From: Loxodes magnus
Lineage: Eukaryota; Ciliophora; Karyorelictea; Loxodida; Loxodidae
Length of the DNA: 64,000 bases
Assembly (NCBI GenBank): GCA_946699065.1
Contig: CAMPDV010001043.1
Location: 87,012-151,011, forward strand
Reading direction: 5' to 3'
Numbering within the stretch: position 1 is the first letter of the stretch; every line of letters starts with the position of its first letter. Shown one piece after another: positions 23,345 to 35,820 of this stretch. Under the pieces are notes generated by a model. That model made no database searches and was not told where the DNA came from. It saw nothing but the letters and a program-made list of their open reading frames with translations. Both the position numbers and the translations under genes were made by a program.

Positions 23345-23595
23345 TGTATTAATATGGAGGAACACCACTGTCGGTAGGGCTTTCAATCTGGATGATGCCA
23401 TGGATAAGGGTGGACGGGATCTAATGGGAGATGCCTAACTTATTCGGGATACCACTAGAGAGAAGATTCGATTGACGGTGGACTCTTAGTCAAAAACTCC
23501 TGGTTTTAGATTTTATCTCTGCCTTTTCATTTTGACTATGAGGAAGTAGTTTCAAGAAGTAGAAGAAAAGGCATGAAGGAGTTCCATTATTTTTG
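23345..23595 (+). other. GC-rich coding-like island, unidentified
   Basis: A sharply bounded GC-richer block in AT-rich DNA. One plus-strand frame reads NTTVGRAFNLDDAMDKGGRD, then GDAQLIRDTTREKIRLTVDS and TPGFRFYLCLFILTMRKQF, good protein text without frameshift. No tail, no terminal repeats and no second copy in the window. I do not recognise the family. A retroelement ORF fragment, a host exon or a structured RNA are all possible. Confidence 0.35.
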
Positions 23596-24840
23596 ATTTA
23601 CTATTCTAATATCTAATTTCAAAGAAAGAATGTGATTATTTAATCAAGATTAAAGAATTTAGAATTTACAACAAATTCCCATTTAGAAACTACAGTTTCT
23701 CGAGATTGCGTTGCTTGAAATAATAGTCGATAAGAGAACACTTTTAGTCTTTTTCTTTAAACTAAATTCGAGACAAATCTAACAATGATACGTCATGTTA
23801 ATAAATTATGTTAAGTTATAAATTTTAGCCTATAAGCTCTTTAAATTTTTCAAAGCCTTTCATATTCTTAATTATTTATCTTTAAGGCAATTTTTTATTG
23901 AGCACTTCTTTTTTATTTAAAGTTTATAATCTTCACTTATTTAAAATCCAGTAATTACATAACAAGTATTAGCATAGAATTAGAATTTTACTCTTATAGA
24001 TCTATTTATCAACAGTTATATGTAATTACTTGTGAATACAATTACCATATGAAGCATAGCAATTAAATAGCTTCATCATACAGTATTTAAGTAGAATCCC
24101 TATTTAAAATCTTACATATGTAAAGAAATTTGTATATAGAGCTTTATTTACATTTTTTATAATTATTTTAACTTTAAATAGACTGATAAATAGAAGTATA
24201 CATCTTTAAGGAAAGTTTAGAAATAAAGCATTATTATAGTTTCATATTAAGAACACAATAATTATAGGATAGTTAATAACTAGTTAAATATATTAGTAAA
24301 GTTGTAAGCAAACAAATTTAATTTTAAATACTATATTTATAATGTTAATATACTGTATATATACTTTTGTAATTTGTATCTAAGACTGAGAAAATAACAA
24401 AAATAGTGGAAGTAAAAATTATAGTGTTACTTTGAAATTAAGTTAGATTAATTATTTATACCTAATGAGCTAAATTAAGCTATAAGATGTAATTACTGTT
24501 ATATAGCAGAACTAAAAAAAGATAAATCCTCTTCATTTTTGTTAAATATCTAAGTTGAACTATAAGCATATTAAAAAGAAGGTTTGTAATAATACATCTC
24601 ATTTAAACAAAAAAGTAAAACTAATAAAAAATGAGATTCTTTTATAAGTTATTGTTTATCTTATAATTTAAATAATGGAAACTAGAAATTTAAGATATTT
24701 ATAAAATAATATTTTTCTCATCTTCATTATAAAATAAAGTATGATTTATTTCATAAATTATTTAAACTATAGTAGTTTAGTTTAATTTATAAAGTAATTG
24801 CTGTTTATATTTTTATTTAGTTTCAAAGATTATAAATAAA
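23596..24840. other. AT-rich upstream region of the RING gene
   Basis: AT-rich sequence leading into the ATG at 24841. No repeat or gene recognised. Confidence 0.4.
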
Positions 24841-26313
24841 ATGAGTAGCTTTACTCATTGTAAACTATGCTAAAATAAATATGACTCTTTAACTAAACTT
24901 CCTAAAGTTCTTAATTGTGGCCATACTCTTTGTATTAGTTGCTGTTAATGTCTATGCAATAACTCTTTTATCAAATGTCCCTTCGATAATTTCACGTAAT
25001 GTGATAGTTACTTAAAGCTAAGAACTAATCTACTTCTGCTAGATTATATAAAGTAAAGAAGTTAGTAAAACAAAGTAAATAGCATATTAAAGGACTAGAA
25101 GTAAAAGGTAGAATTTCTATCTAATTAGTTAGGATAGATAGTATAAGACTTGAAGTAGCAAAAGTTATAAACTATTTAAATTATAGAAGAGTAATAAAAA
25201 CTAATTTTATAGCAAATAGAAACTAACTAACTAAATATAAGACAAAAAATAACTTCACTATCTAAAGATTAGAAATAAAATATCAACTGAAATTAAATTA
25301 ACTAGAGCTCTTTATCAGAGTTAATAAATAAATTAAATGAACTAAAGCAAGAGAAATTAATAAATAAAATATATAAAAAGTAAAAAGTGAGAGCAGAAAT
25401 AAGAGATAATAAGTTATTAACTTTATTAAAAGAACAAATAATAGAAATAACAGATATAAGTAATTAAATAAAACAAATAAAGCATATGAACAAAGAATAG
25501 CAAGTAGAAATTAAGAGTTAATAAAGTATATATAATAAAAGTGAGAGTATTTATACATATGAAGATCATTTGAAATAGTTAGCTTAATTTGGAGATTACG
25601 AAGCGAATAGATAATTGGAAGTATATTAATCACTTATATAAAAATCTTAGATATAGGAAAATAATGCAGCACTGGAAGAACTAACTTTGATGTAACTTCT
25701 ATTTAGTAGTCCATATGGATCATAAGAGGCAGAAGGAAATTTAAAAAATTTATTAAATTATTTGAAATAGAATAATGAAAAATAAAAAAATTGCATAGTA
25801 ATGTAAAGATGCAGTAACTAAAGGGAAACCTCATGAAAACCTAATGATTAACCTAATATAATAACTTTTAAAACTAATAAAAAATGCCTTTTCTTTGGCT
25901 TTGAAATTTTCAAACCCTTTTCTATTGATTAATAATCAAGAATTACAATGCTAATGATTATTTAAGGTGATTAAGCGAAAAACAATGATTTATCTAATAT
26001 AAAATTTTTTACTAAAGATAACTTAGTTATATCTTATAATCCTTTAGATAAAATACATAGAATCTGAATTATGTAAGATATAGAAATTTAGCAAGAAACT
26101 CCATATACTCTTTCTATTGAGTTAAAGGGAGGTGAGCTATAACAAGCTAACTTGTAATCTTTCCGTTTTAGTATTGATAAAGAAGATTTCAATGTGTAAA
26201 TTTTGGAAACATAAAATGTTTGGGATAGGTAAGAACATAACTTATGGTACAAGCAAGGTCCTTTAGTAAATTTGCTGTTTAGAAATATCTAGCACTGATT
26301 TCATCCATAATAA
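24841..26313 (+). CDS. RING-finger/coiled-coil protein (intact, distinct from the RING-kelch family)
   Basis: Probable E3 ubiquitin ligase of TRIM-like layout. The frame is continuous for 485 codons from ATG to a TGA at 26296, then four more codons to a tandem TAA TAA at 26308-26313. Residues 7-55 form a RING (HCKLCQNKY, LNCGHTLCISCCQCLC, CPFDNF). Residues about 75-290 are a long Gln/Lys/Leu coiled coil. The C-terminal third is a beta-rich domain (FFGFEIFKPFSID, ISYNPLDKIHRIW, YTLSIELKGGE, VWDRQEHNLWY) resembling PHR- or SPRY-like substrate-binding folds in layout only. One internal TGA (26065-26067) must be Trp for the domain to be whole; the frame stays sensible after it. It shares no kelch blades with the genes at 6181 and 33751. 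Confidence 0.8.
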
Positions 26314-26319
26314 ACTTTA

Positions 26320-27689
26320 AAATATTTTGATATTTAAATTTTTTTTATTTCATAAACAATAAGGAAAAAGTTTTAAGCTATTTATCATTTTTATGAAAAT
26401 AGGTATAAATTTAGTCTCTTTTTTGTATGAACATTTTTTAAAATACCTAATAATCAGATTTCTAATTTGTTTCAATAAAAAAAATTACTAGCTATATATG
26501 CTCGAGTTTCTATATTTATTTTCTGAATTTATTTTTTTATTTAAAGAAGCTATATTCATATTCCATTTTACTTTATATAGCCTTTTCTTTCAATAATCTT
26601 TATACTTTTATTAACTTGCTTGATTATTTCTCTATATATCAAAGATAAAATTAGTGGGCTTTAAAAATTATTTTTGGTTCAGATATTTATTTTTCTTTTA
26701 GACATCAGAAAAAAATTAATATCTTTATGAAGATGCAGATAAAAAAGTAAGTTGTAGGTAAAAATTTGATCTAAAAAGAAAATTGAAGATAATATATTAA
26801 AGTTTCTATAAAAAACTATGAAGTAACAAATAATTAAAGTTAAACTTAGCTTTTTTATCTCAATTTGTTTTCAAGAGCTTTTGAAAAGTCCATGATCTTA
26901 GATAACATTTATAGATGAAAAATAACTGAACTGTATTATTTAATATATGTATTTAATATTTTATTTAGTGAAAAGAAATAATCAAGTTAGATAAATTTTA
27001 ATATGAAAATTAAATAATTTTAACCTTTCAAATAAGAAGTTAAAGTTTAAGTGAAATTGATATTTTTCTCTGTTTAAAACCATCGATCATACATTAAAAA
27101 ATTAATAAAATTAAAACTAATTTATTTTGCTAAAATTTAAGTTTTAGTAATATTTTTGTCTCTGAAACTTCAAGCAATTTAGAATATTCAAAAATAAATA
27201 TAAATATCAAATATGGTAGTCATAATATTGCAGGTATGATTTAACAATTATTTGTATAAGGTGAATATAATTTAAGGGAGTAGAAACATATAAACTTTAT
27301 TTTATGGTAAATTTTGTATTGTAAAAAATAATTAAACTAAATTTAGATTAAATAAAAATTTTGGGACGAAAAAAGTTTAAATTATAAAAAATTTAATTAA
27401 ACTAAAAGTAAAAGCTAAATATTATTTTTATGTAAAGTAATTATATTAAGAAATAAAAATAAAATATTATAAATATATTAAATAGAATACTCTGCTAATC
27501 TCTCAAAAAATTAACTTAGAAAATTAAGGAAAAAGTGGCAAGAAAGTTTGAGAAAAAAGCAATAGAAACAAGAGAAAACAGATTCTTCATCAGAAGATAA
27601 ATTTATCATCGAAACTGTAGAGATAGGTTAACCTTTAAATGAAATTAGCCAAAAATTCTAAAATAAACAAGACTAAATGCAAAAAATAA
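26320..27689. other. AT-rich stretch with a possible short coding piece
   Basis: AT-rich. Around 27525-27680 the plus strand reads KKWQESLRKKQQKQEKTDSS then DKFIIETVEIGQPLNEISQK, which looks like a protein fragment, but it runs into repeat X and has no recognised domain. Confidence 0.3.
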
Positions 27690-28830
27690 ATAAAAAATAG
27701 ATTAATATTAAAATTAAATAATAAATCTCTCTTAGAATATGGATTTAAATATTAGAATGAAAAAACAAAGTAAGAAAAATTTATAAGGGAAATTTATTTA
27801 TAAGAGGATAAAAATATATTAATTTCTTTTATCAGAAAGAGATTTAATTTTAGTAAGTTATAAATATTTAATAGTAAAATAAAGCTATTTTTAAATAAAA
27901 ATTATGAAAAAGAAAATTTGCCAGGGTTTTAAAAAATAGTTTAGTATGTTAAAAGAGAAAAAAGAATCATAATTCATATAACTCAATAATATGCATCTGA
28001 TTAAATTGCATTAATTTTTGAGAGAATTGATCATATAATAATTATTAAAATATAGCAATCAAATTAAAAAGAAAATATAAATATATATAAAATATTATTC
28101 ATTAATTAAAGCTTTTTACATTCAATAGAATAACATAAATATAAGCTTAATAAATATATTTTAATTCAATTTAATCAAATAATTTAGATAATCAATAAGA
28201 TTTAGAATATTTTACCTAATTAATTTAGGAAATTAAAATGCTACAGTAAATTCCAATGTGACTTATAGTATAAATAAGATAAAACAACATCTAAAAAAAT
28301 GTTTTAAATAAAATTTTCTATTTAATATAATTAAAATCTATTTCTAGGATTATTTTCTTTTTCATATTTACATTTTAATTGAACTTAAAAACATCTAATA
28401 CTATCTAAATTATTAAATGTAATTTATAAATTTTTAGATATGTAAAAAAATAAAATAAAAATGATGGATAAAATTATTTAACTTTACAAGATTTAAGGTT
28501 AGTTTAAATATATTTTATCTTTATTTTATATAAATTTATAAATATTTATCATTAAACAATTTTAAAATTTGAGTTAAAAAAATAAATTTTTTTAAATTTA
28601 ATAATTAAAAGTAATTATTTATAATGATTCTAATTTGTTTATAATTTTTGGTTATTAAATAATCAAATAATTTTATCTTAATGCAAATGTGTAGTACATA
28701 TATAAAAAATTATAAGATATTTTAGATTTAAGTAATGTAAATATATATAAAATTTATTAAATATAATTTTTGTAGTAAAATAAAACTTAAATTAGCATTA
28801 TGAAAAATACTAATCTAAGATTAAAATGTG
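27690..28830. repeat. Dispersed AT-rich repeat X, copy 2
   Basis: Related to 13380-14200, 36290-36640 and 37420-38100 by a string of shared phrases. No protein family seen. It ends against the tail of SINE-like element S5. Confidence 0.4.
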
Positions 28831-29255
28831 AAATAAATATTATTATAGAGTGCGAAGGATTTTGTTGATGCGCAGCTCTTTCGACATTAATGTTTAATAT
28901 TAAAAAATGCTCTCTTTTTTTGTCGTTCATTCTATTTGTCCAATGAGTCATGTCAGCTTCTCCTAACGAGGAATCTTCTTATAAAAAATTATTCTTAAAT
29001 TTTGAAATAAATGCTCCAATCTTCTTGAATAAGATCCAAATAAGAATTAGTTATTAAGTCATTAATTAGAAAGCCTGTCAGTCAAACTTTCATACTGCTA
29101 GAGAAAACCCTCGGACAAATTAAACTTGTCTCTTCTGAGCTTGCCCAGCCTTCCCGTGGTGACATCTAGTGCGAGATTACTAGCAATACAGTATACACTG
29201 CACCAGATAACCTACTAATTCTCCTGATTGCGGCAGACATCCTTATTTTTATATA
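28831..29255 (-). mobile_element. SINE-like element S5
   Basis: Minus-strand element ending at 28831 with the shared tail (TCGACATTAA, GAGCTGCGCATCAAC, ACTCTATAATAATATTTATTT). Its body, GC-richer at 29090-29240, differs from S1-S4, S6 and S7. Only the last 80 bases or so are shared, plus TTTCGACATTAA with S1 and S2. So the tail is attached to several unrelated bodies. Confidence 0.65.
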
Positions 29256-29329
29256 ATAAAAAGATAACTTTATTACTCTTCATATTGTATTTTATTTTTA
29301 TTTTCTTAGTTTTTATTTATAATTAATGA

Positions 29330-32300
29330 AATATGACAAAAATAAGATTTTACTCCTATACTAATAAAAGGATATAGGATATACTTTAGAAATGCTGGTA
29401 AAGGAGAAGATGTAAGCTTGATTATTAGAGATGAAATAAATAGTACTGAATCTAGAGTAAATATAGAAACCTAAAATCGATTTGTTTCAGTCAAAATGGA
29501 AAATATATTAATCACATCTTGCTATATGCTAGACAATAATAAAAGTAGTCTTATTAAAGATTAAACTTATTATTATATTAATACATATATTGGATAACTT
29601 CCAAATAATCCTCATATATTTATAGGAGACTTCAATGCTCTATTATAAAATTACGGAAATAATACTTAAACGATTATGATAACACATCTAGATTTTAATA
29701 ATTCTTGCAATAAACGATCTTTAAACAGTTAATAATACTATTAGTAATACATGCATACACAAAGAAACGGGAAAATAGTACTGTAATGACTATATTTTAA
29801 TTAGTAGTCATTTAAATAATAGTTAATTTGTAAATTTTTAGGTTCACAATGACTGCTTAAAAACTGATCACATTCCAATTATTGTTAACTTTTGTCTAAT
29901 ACAAAATATTATGATGATGATAAAATAATTTAGAGAAAATATAAAATTAATCGTTTGTAAGATCCAATTGATAGATAAAGATATTAGCAATCATTTATAC
30001 AAACTTGTAATGAATTCTTTCAAATAGATAGAAATTATTTAGAGGAATAGTACATGTACATTAGCAGAAAAATTCAAGAAAACGCAGACTCAATACTAGA
30101 ATCATTTATTCCTGATCCTAAATAAAACAAACTTCCTCAAAATCTTGCAAGAAAGTATATAGATGCGAAAAGAGCTAACTAAGAGTATAAAGAAACTCAA
30201 ATTTATTTTGGAAGAATTAATTAATAAATCCTTAATCTTTTGGGATCAGCTAATAAACTTTAAAATAAATACAAATATCATCTATAAAAATGGTTAAAAG
30301 ATAAAGCAAAGAAGAAATTTCTAAATCTTAATGAAGAACCAAAAATTATGTTTTCACAAGCGAAAAAGATACTTAACCCAAAAATGAGAGACCAACTGAA
30401 CTTTAATTAAGAGCTTAAAAGCCAATTCATTGATTCATGAGAGAACTTTGTTTTTAGAAGCATTAAAATCTTACTTAGTAAATACCTTCCTATTTACAAG
30501 AATTTCAACTCTTTATGATTTAAGAAATTTAAGAAATTATTCAATAAATCCCTAATGGAAAAATAGCTGGTCCAGATGGCATAAAGGAAGCATTATTAAA
30601 GTATGGAGGTTATTATCTTATTTTGATTCTCCATTCTTTCTTGAATAATATGCTGAGGTTAGGTAGAATACCTGAAGAACTTAATATGTCAATCATTATT
30701 CCTATATTTAAAAAAGGAAGCAAAGATGACTGGAAAAAGGGAGATCTTTTTCTTTGATGAACTCTAGCCTAAAAATGAATGATAAAGCTTTAACTAAAAG
30801 GTTATATGATTAAATATATAAAAGAAACTTAATTCATGAAAGCTAGATGGGATTCATGAAAAGGAAATAAACTGCTATTCAAATTTTGACAATATAGTAA
30901 ATAATAGAATCCTATCGCAAATAAGCAAAAGGGAAGACAAAACCTTGCCACACTAATAGATGTAGAGAAAATGTTTGATACTATAGAAAGAAGATTGCTT
31001 TTCGTTTAACTCAGGAGAGTCAAGCTACCTTTAGGACTTATAAATGCACTTGAATCTATCTATAAAAACATAAATTCCTCCTTTCTTATAGATGGAACTT
31101 TATCAAGAAAGATAAAATACAATAATGGAGTTATGTAAGGTAGCTCACATAGTTCAGTGCTTATTTTGCTGTACTATAATATTGTAATAAGATATTTAGA
31201 AAGTAAAAGTAACATAATAGGATTAAAATGTAATACTATTGGCAGAAGCTTCGCATGCAGAGGATGGACAGATGATTTAATTCTCCTATCAAAATCTGAA
31301 AAGTCCATGCAGATTTTAATAAATGAAACATAAAAAGTATTCGAATGAATTTAATTGAATATTAATACTTCAAAATGTGAAGTTATTTAATTCTTAAAAA
31401 AGAATCAAAAAGAAGTTAAGTTAAACTTAAAAATAAAAGGCAACCCAATTATTTAGAAGTAATAAGTAACATATTTAGAAGTAATTCTTCATCAAAAAAA
31501 GAACCTAATTAATCACTGCAAATCGGTTTTAATTAATTATCTGTCTGCTATGAAATGTGACTCCTTGACATTTTAAGACTTTGTGCCGAATGTTCGCACT
31601 CCCTAAAGCAGAATATGGAGGAGAATTAATACCTTGAGCAATCTAAAATGGAGTTACTGGCATAATAAATAAAATTGATAAAAATATGAGATTAATAGCA
31701 AGGAAAACCTTCTAAGCATCTGAAAACGCTTTTAATGAGCCCTGTAATATAGATTTTAACTGAATACCATTTAAACATATTAAGGCTTTGAGGTTTTTTA
31801 GATTTTTTTATAAAATGCAATAAGAAAGTATCAACCTTCCATAATCAAAGACTCTCTTTATGATAATTGATAGGAAGGATATTAATATAGAGACTAATTA
31901 ACAAGATTATCTGAATACTACAAAATTGACTTTAATAATTAGGAACATAATAGTAGCTTAACTACCTTTACGAAATATGTAAAGAACTAGATTCAACATA
32001 AATTCCATAAAGTAACTTAGTAAAGACTTAAATGTATGCCAACTGCAAAGATTTTTATAGAATAATTTTGTTACTAACGATAATTCCCAGAAATTACCTA
32101 TCTGAAACTAAATAAATAATATAGAAAAGAAATAATCAGCATATACAAACTCAGAACTTAAAGCTACAACTTTTGAAAGATCTTTAAGACAGACATCACC
32201 TTATCGAGAATCCTTATTGCATCTATGGAGAATTGGACAAGCTCCAACATATTATGGATTGCAATTGTTGCATAGATATAAGAGAATGGTTAATAACAAA

Positions 32301-32660
32301 GATTAAATAAGGCGATATAAGAAGATTAATAACTTATGATTGAAATTATATCAACTAATTCCCAAAAAACAAAATAGAATACACAGATTTACAAATAAAA
32401 ATCTTCCACAGGATGCTGGTCAAAGGAGATTGGAATTATTCGAAATGGAAAAAGAAGAATGATTGGAAAGTACTGAATCTAATGAAGAGGAAGTAAAAAA
32501 TCAAGAAAATAGTGAAGAGAACGAGGAAGAAAAGGAATAATAAGAAGAACTAAAAGAGTAAGTGGAAGAATAGAAAGAATAAATTGATAACTAAGATAAT
32601 CAAGCCTAAATATAAGATGAAGATGAAAGCGGGAGATGAAAAATCTATTAATAATTCTAA
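29330..32660 (+). mobile_element. Non-LTR retrotransposon, LINE A, 5-prime truncated and frameshifted
   Basis: ORF2 encodes endonuclease and reverse transcriptase for target-primed insertion. An APE-type endonuclease is at 29340-29700 (ILITSCYMLDNN, IFIGDFNALLQN), missing its first residues. Reverse transcriptase runs from about 30540 to 31500: NGKIAGPDGIKEALLKYGG, MGFMKRKQTAIQILT, IDVEKMFDTIERRLLF, NGVMQGSS, and GWTDDLILLS for the catalytic FADD box. A C-terminal Cys/His part is near 32215-32280 (HCIYGELDKLQHIMDCNCC). The protein ends in a Glu/Lys-rich tail. At least four frame changes break it. TGA stands for Trp at LIPW-AIQNG and FNW-IPFKH, as in the relative at 62950-64000. It lacks the LINE B tail. 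Confidence 0.85.
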
Positions 32661-32699
32661 AGTATCTTTAATTGAAGGAAGTAATTCTAACAATTAAAG

Positions 32700-33750
32700 A
32701 TGCAGCCAGATTATTTTAGTTTAAGTTAAAACATAGTACTACTAATTGTCTATATTTATAAGATAGCTAATTGAAACAAAAGTATCTGATTAGCAATAAA
32801 TCTACATGATATAGACTATACTCTATTTCTACCTATTTACTATCTATTTTCTGACTAACTATGTAATAGTAAAATGTATTGTAATATTTAGCATTATTGA
32901 AAAGCTTAATGTATAAAAATAGTAAATTTGAAAGAGTATAAATTTCCTATATGATGTATATTAAACTAAAATAAAATTTCTTATATAAATTATTTAATAA
33001 TATTTTATATATATTAATTATAAGTTGAAAATTCTAGCAAAAAAGGAAGCAAGCAAATATATCATGTAACCATTTTAAGTAAAATAATTGTTTAAATTAG
33101 TAATAAAGTTATTATAAATGAATATGTATTCAGATATTTTAATATATAATAGCTATTTTAATATCTATCTATATTTAAAGATGCTTAATATTTAGCTCTT
33201 TAATTCTAAAAGGTTAGTATTATTATATAAGCTTGTATGGAATTATCATTTTAATCTACTTAAATAATTAAATAATTTTAGATAAATAAAATTATTTATT
33301 TACATTTGCTATAAAATTAGAGCCTATTATTTTATTTTTACTAGTAGATATCTTCGTAGCTAGTTTTTACCCTAAAGTTATAAATTATGTATAATAATTT
33401 TATTGAGATATAAATGTTAATAAGAGATTTTTCCATGAGAATCTTAAAGATAAATTAAACTTAACTTCTAAATATAGCTATTAATAATAAGAATTCTAAT
33501 TTTATCAAATTATAAGACAGATAATAATTCAAATTATTTACTTAAATAGTTCAATATTTATAAAAATTATCAAGTAACCATAAATACATTTATACTATTT
33601 CACTACTAAATATCAACTAACTAGATCAAACTCTTCAAACATTACATATATATATTATACATTATTCATTTATTTAACTATTAATTAAATTTATTATTTT
33701 AATATTTAATACTTATATATAAATAATATTATAATTTTAAATTATATTAG
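32700..33750. repeat. Third RING-kelch module, middle sequence (uninterrupted)
   Basis: Matches 8400-8600, 9470-9720 and 10490-10840 of the first module in order, but without S1, R or Z2. It therefore shows the pre-insertion state. Shared phrases include aaataaatctacatgatatag, ccattttaagtaaaata and ttccatgagaatc. Confidence 0.6.
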
Positions 33751-35270
33751 TCAACCAATTCTTTTTAATGTTAAACAGCTCAAATTTACTAAGTCGATCT
33801 TTAATACTGAATCTCTATCTTATTCATAAGCAAAAACATATCCAAACTTCTCTCTTACTTTCATCTCTGTTAAAGCAGCAACATTTTTAAAAATTTATCT
33901 TTATTCTCATTATTCTTTGTTTCTTTTATATATTCTTATTGAATATTCTAATGTTTATAAATTTTTCATACCTCCAATTATAACTAAAGGTTCTAAGCAC
34001 ACTATTGGATTAATAACAGCTTCAGGAAGATTCAAATCACACTTACTCCATCCATCTTTCTATATATTATACTTTCATATGCCTTTCAAAGTTTATATTT
34101 TCTAATTTAATCCTCCAAAAGAATAAATATTTTATTCATCTTTATCTACTATTAATATTTAGTTAGCTATTTAAAAAGGAAATTAAGAACAGTTCTATCA
34201 TTTATTTTCATTTCCTATTTTTAACTTTTCTACTGATTATAATATCTGTCCCTTTCTAATACCACCTCCAACTATAAAAATGTGTTCTTAAGCTGATGCT
34301 ATTCCAGATCCAAATCTTCCTTCATTTAGATTACAAAGTATTTTACTATTACCTTCATAATCAAATTATCAAGTTTCTTTTATTCCTTAATCCTATTTTC
34401 AAGATGTTCCTCCAATTAAATATAACTTATTTTAATATGCTATACTATTAGCTGCTAAGGGAATTATATTTTAAATTTTTACTTGCTGTAGCTATTCTTT
34501 TTCAATATTAAATAATCATAAATTTTTAGAATCATCTAAAAAAAAGTGAATATGCATAGAATCTTTTAACTTTTATTATGTTTATTTTATTTTATTTATA
34601 TTTAACTAAACCATCTTTTATTCTTATAGATTTATATTTTCTTATAGTTTCTTTCTTATTAGTGAGATGTAATTTTAATTTATTAAATTTCTAAGTAAAA
34701 GTATAAAATTTTATTTTTAAGTTTATAAGATTTTAATGTTTTAATTTTATTACTTTTATATCATTTATTTTTAGTCTAAATTTTATATTTCAAAAATACT
34801 TTTTAAATTTAATTTAGAAATTATATTTCTATCTCTTATTCAATTCTATAAGATATTTATTTTCTAATCTAAATAAAAAACACTTTAAGATTATATTTCT
34901 TTATTCCTAAGATTACTTTATACTATTAAGTTAATAAGTAACTTACTAATATTTTATTATTTCTTAGTAATAGTAAAAGCTTTTTCTATTATTTACCTCT
35001 ATATATCTTTTAACTTCTATTTAGTATTCTAACCTTTTTAGATTTATTATTCTTTCTCTTATATCTTTATTATTATATCTGTATAGGTAAATCTTCAAAC
35101 TTAAAATGGTATACTTTCTAGCAAATAGGGCATGACATTAATCCTTATAATCAGTACTGAGTATTCAAACATAAACCACAGTAAATATGTCCACAAGGTA
35201 AAGCAGTTGGAAGAGCGTTAGTTAAGTTGTAATCTTCCAGACAGATTAAGCATTTTGGTAAGGCTTACAT
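33751..35270 (-). pseudogene. RING-finger/kelch protein, copy 4 (frame disrupted)
   Basis: About 93% similar to copies 1 and 2. ATG at 35270; the RING (CLICLEDY, then CGLCLN-like and CPICQK) and the kelch blades (GIWKYNIQKDGWSKCDLNLP, LVIIGGM) are present. The 4-base difference after the RING is the same as in copy 2, and overall the copy is 22 bases shorter than copy 1, so the frame is not kept. TGA again encodes Trp in GIW. Confidence 0.75.
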
Positions 35271-35340
35271 TTTTATTATAATTTAGATAAAAATGTGGTT
35301 TAGAAGGTATTTTATAACAGATAACATCATAAAGTGTGAT

Positions 35341-35820
35341 AAATAAATAAATAAATTTTATTATAGAGCGCGTAGCACTCTCATTGGTGCGCAGCTCTTT
35401 AAAAAATGCTTCATACTGACAAGAATGTTTGAAACTGATAAACCTTGTTCAATACTAGATAATTATTCAGTACTGATAAAAATGTTCAATACTGATATAA
35501 TTTCAGAATACTCGTAATCTTTAATACTTGCTGGAGGTCCAAGGACATGACAGGATTGTGTCTCATTGCATCACCAAAGCAGAGGACGATATGTGTCAAT
35601 TATGGGTACTTAAATTCCCCACCTCTGTTGAAGCTCGCAATATTATTTCTTTTTCGTTCCAGAATTAAAAATTATAATAAGTCAGTGCCAAAGGTCAAAC
35701 TAGCAGATGTCTTGAGGCCAAGCCAAAGCAGAGGAAGACATAAAGTCGATTATGGGTACTTAACTTCCCCAACCTCTGATGAAGATGACCTTGCTGCTCA
35801 CCTTCGAACAATGAGCAAAG
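35341..35820 (-). mobile_element. SINE-like element S3
   Basis: Minus-strand element of about 480 bases; S4 at 42020-42510 is its near-identical partner in the other orientation. Tail at 35341-35402 (AAAGAGCTGCGCACC, GAGTGCTACGCGCTC, then TTTATTTATTTATTT). Next to the tail is a short tandem array of about 25-base units (AGTACTGATAAAAATGTTCA-like, five imperfect copies at 35415-35515). The body holds two copies of a 60-base module that occurs once in S1/S2. The plus-strand frame across it is not a gene. Confidence 0.8.
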
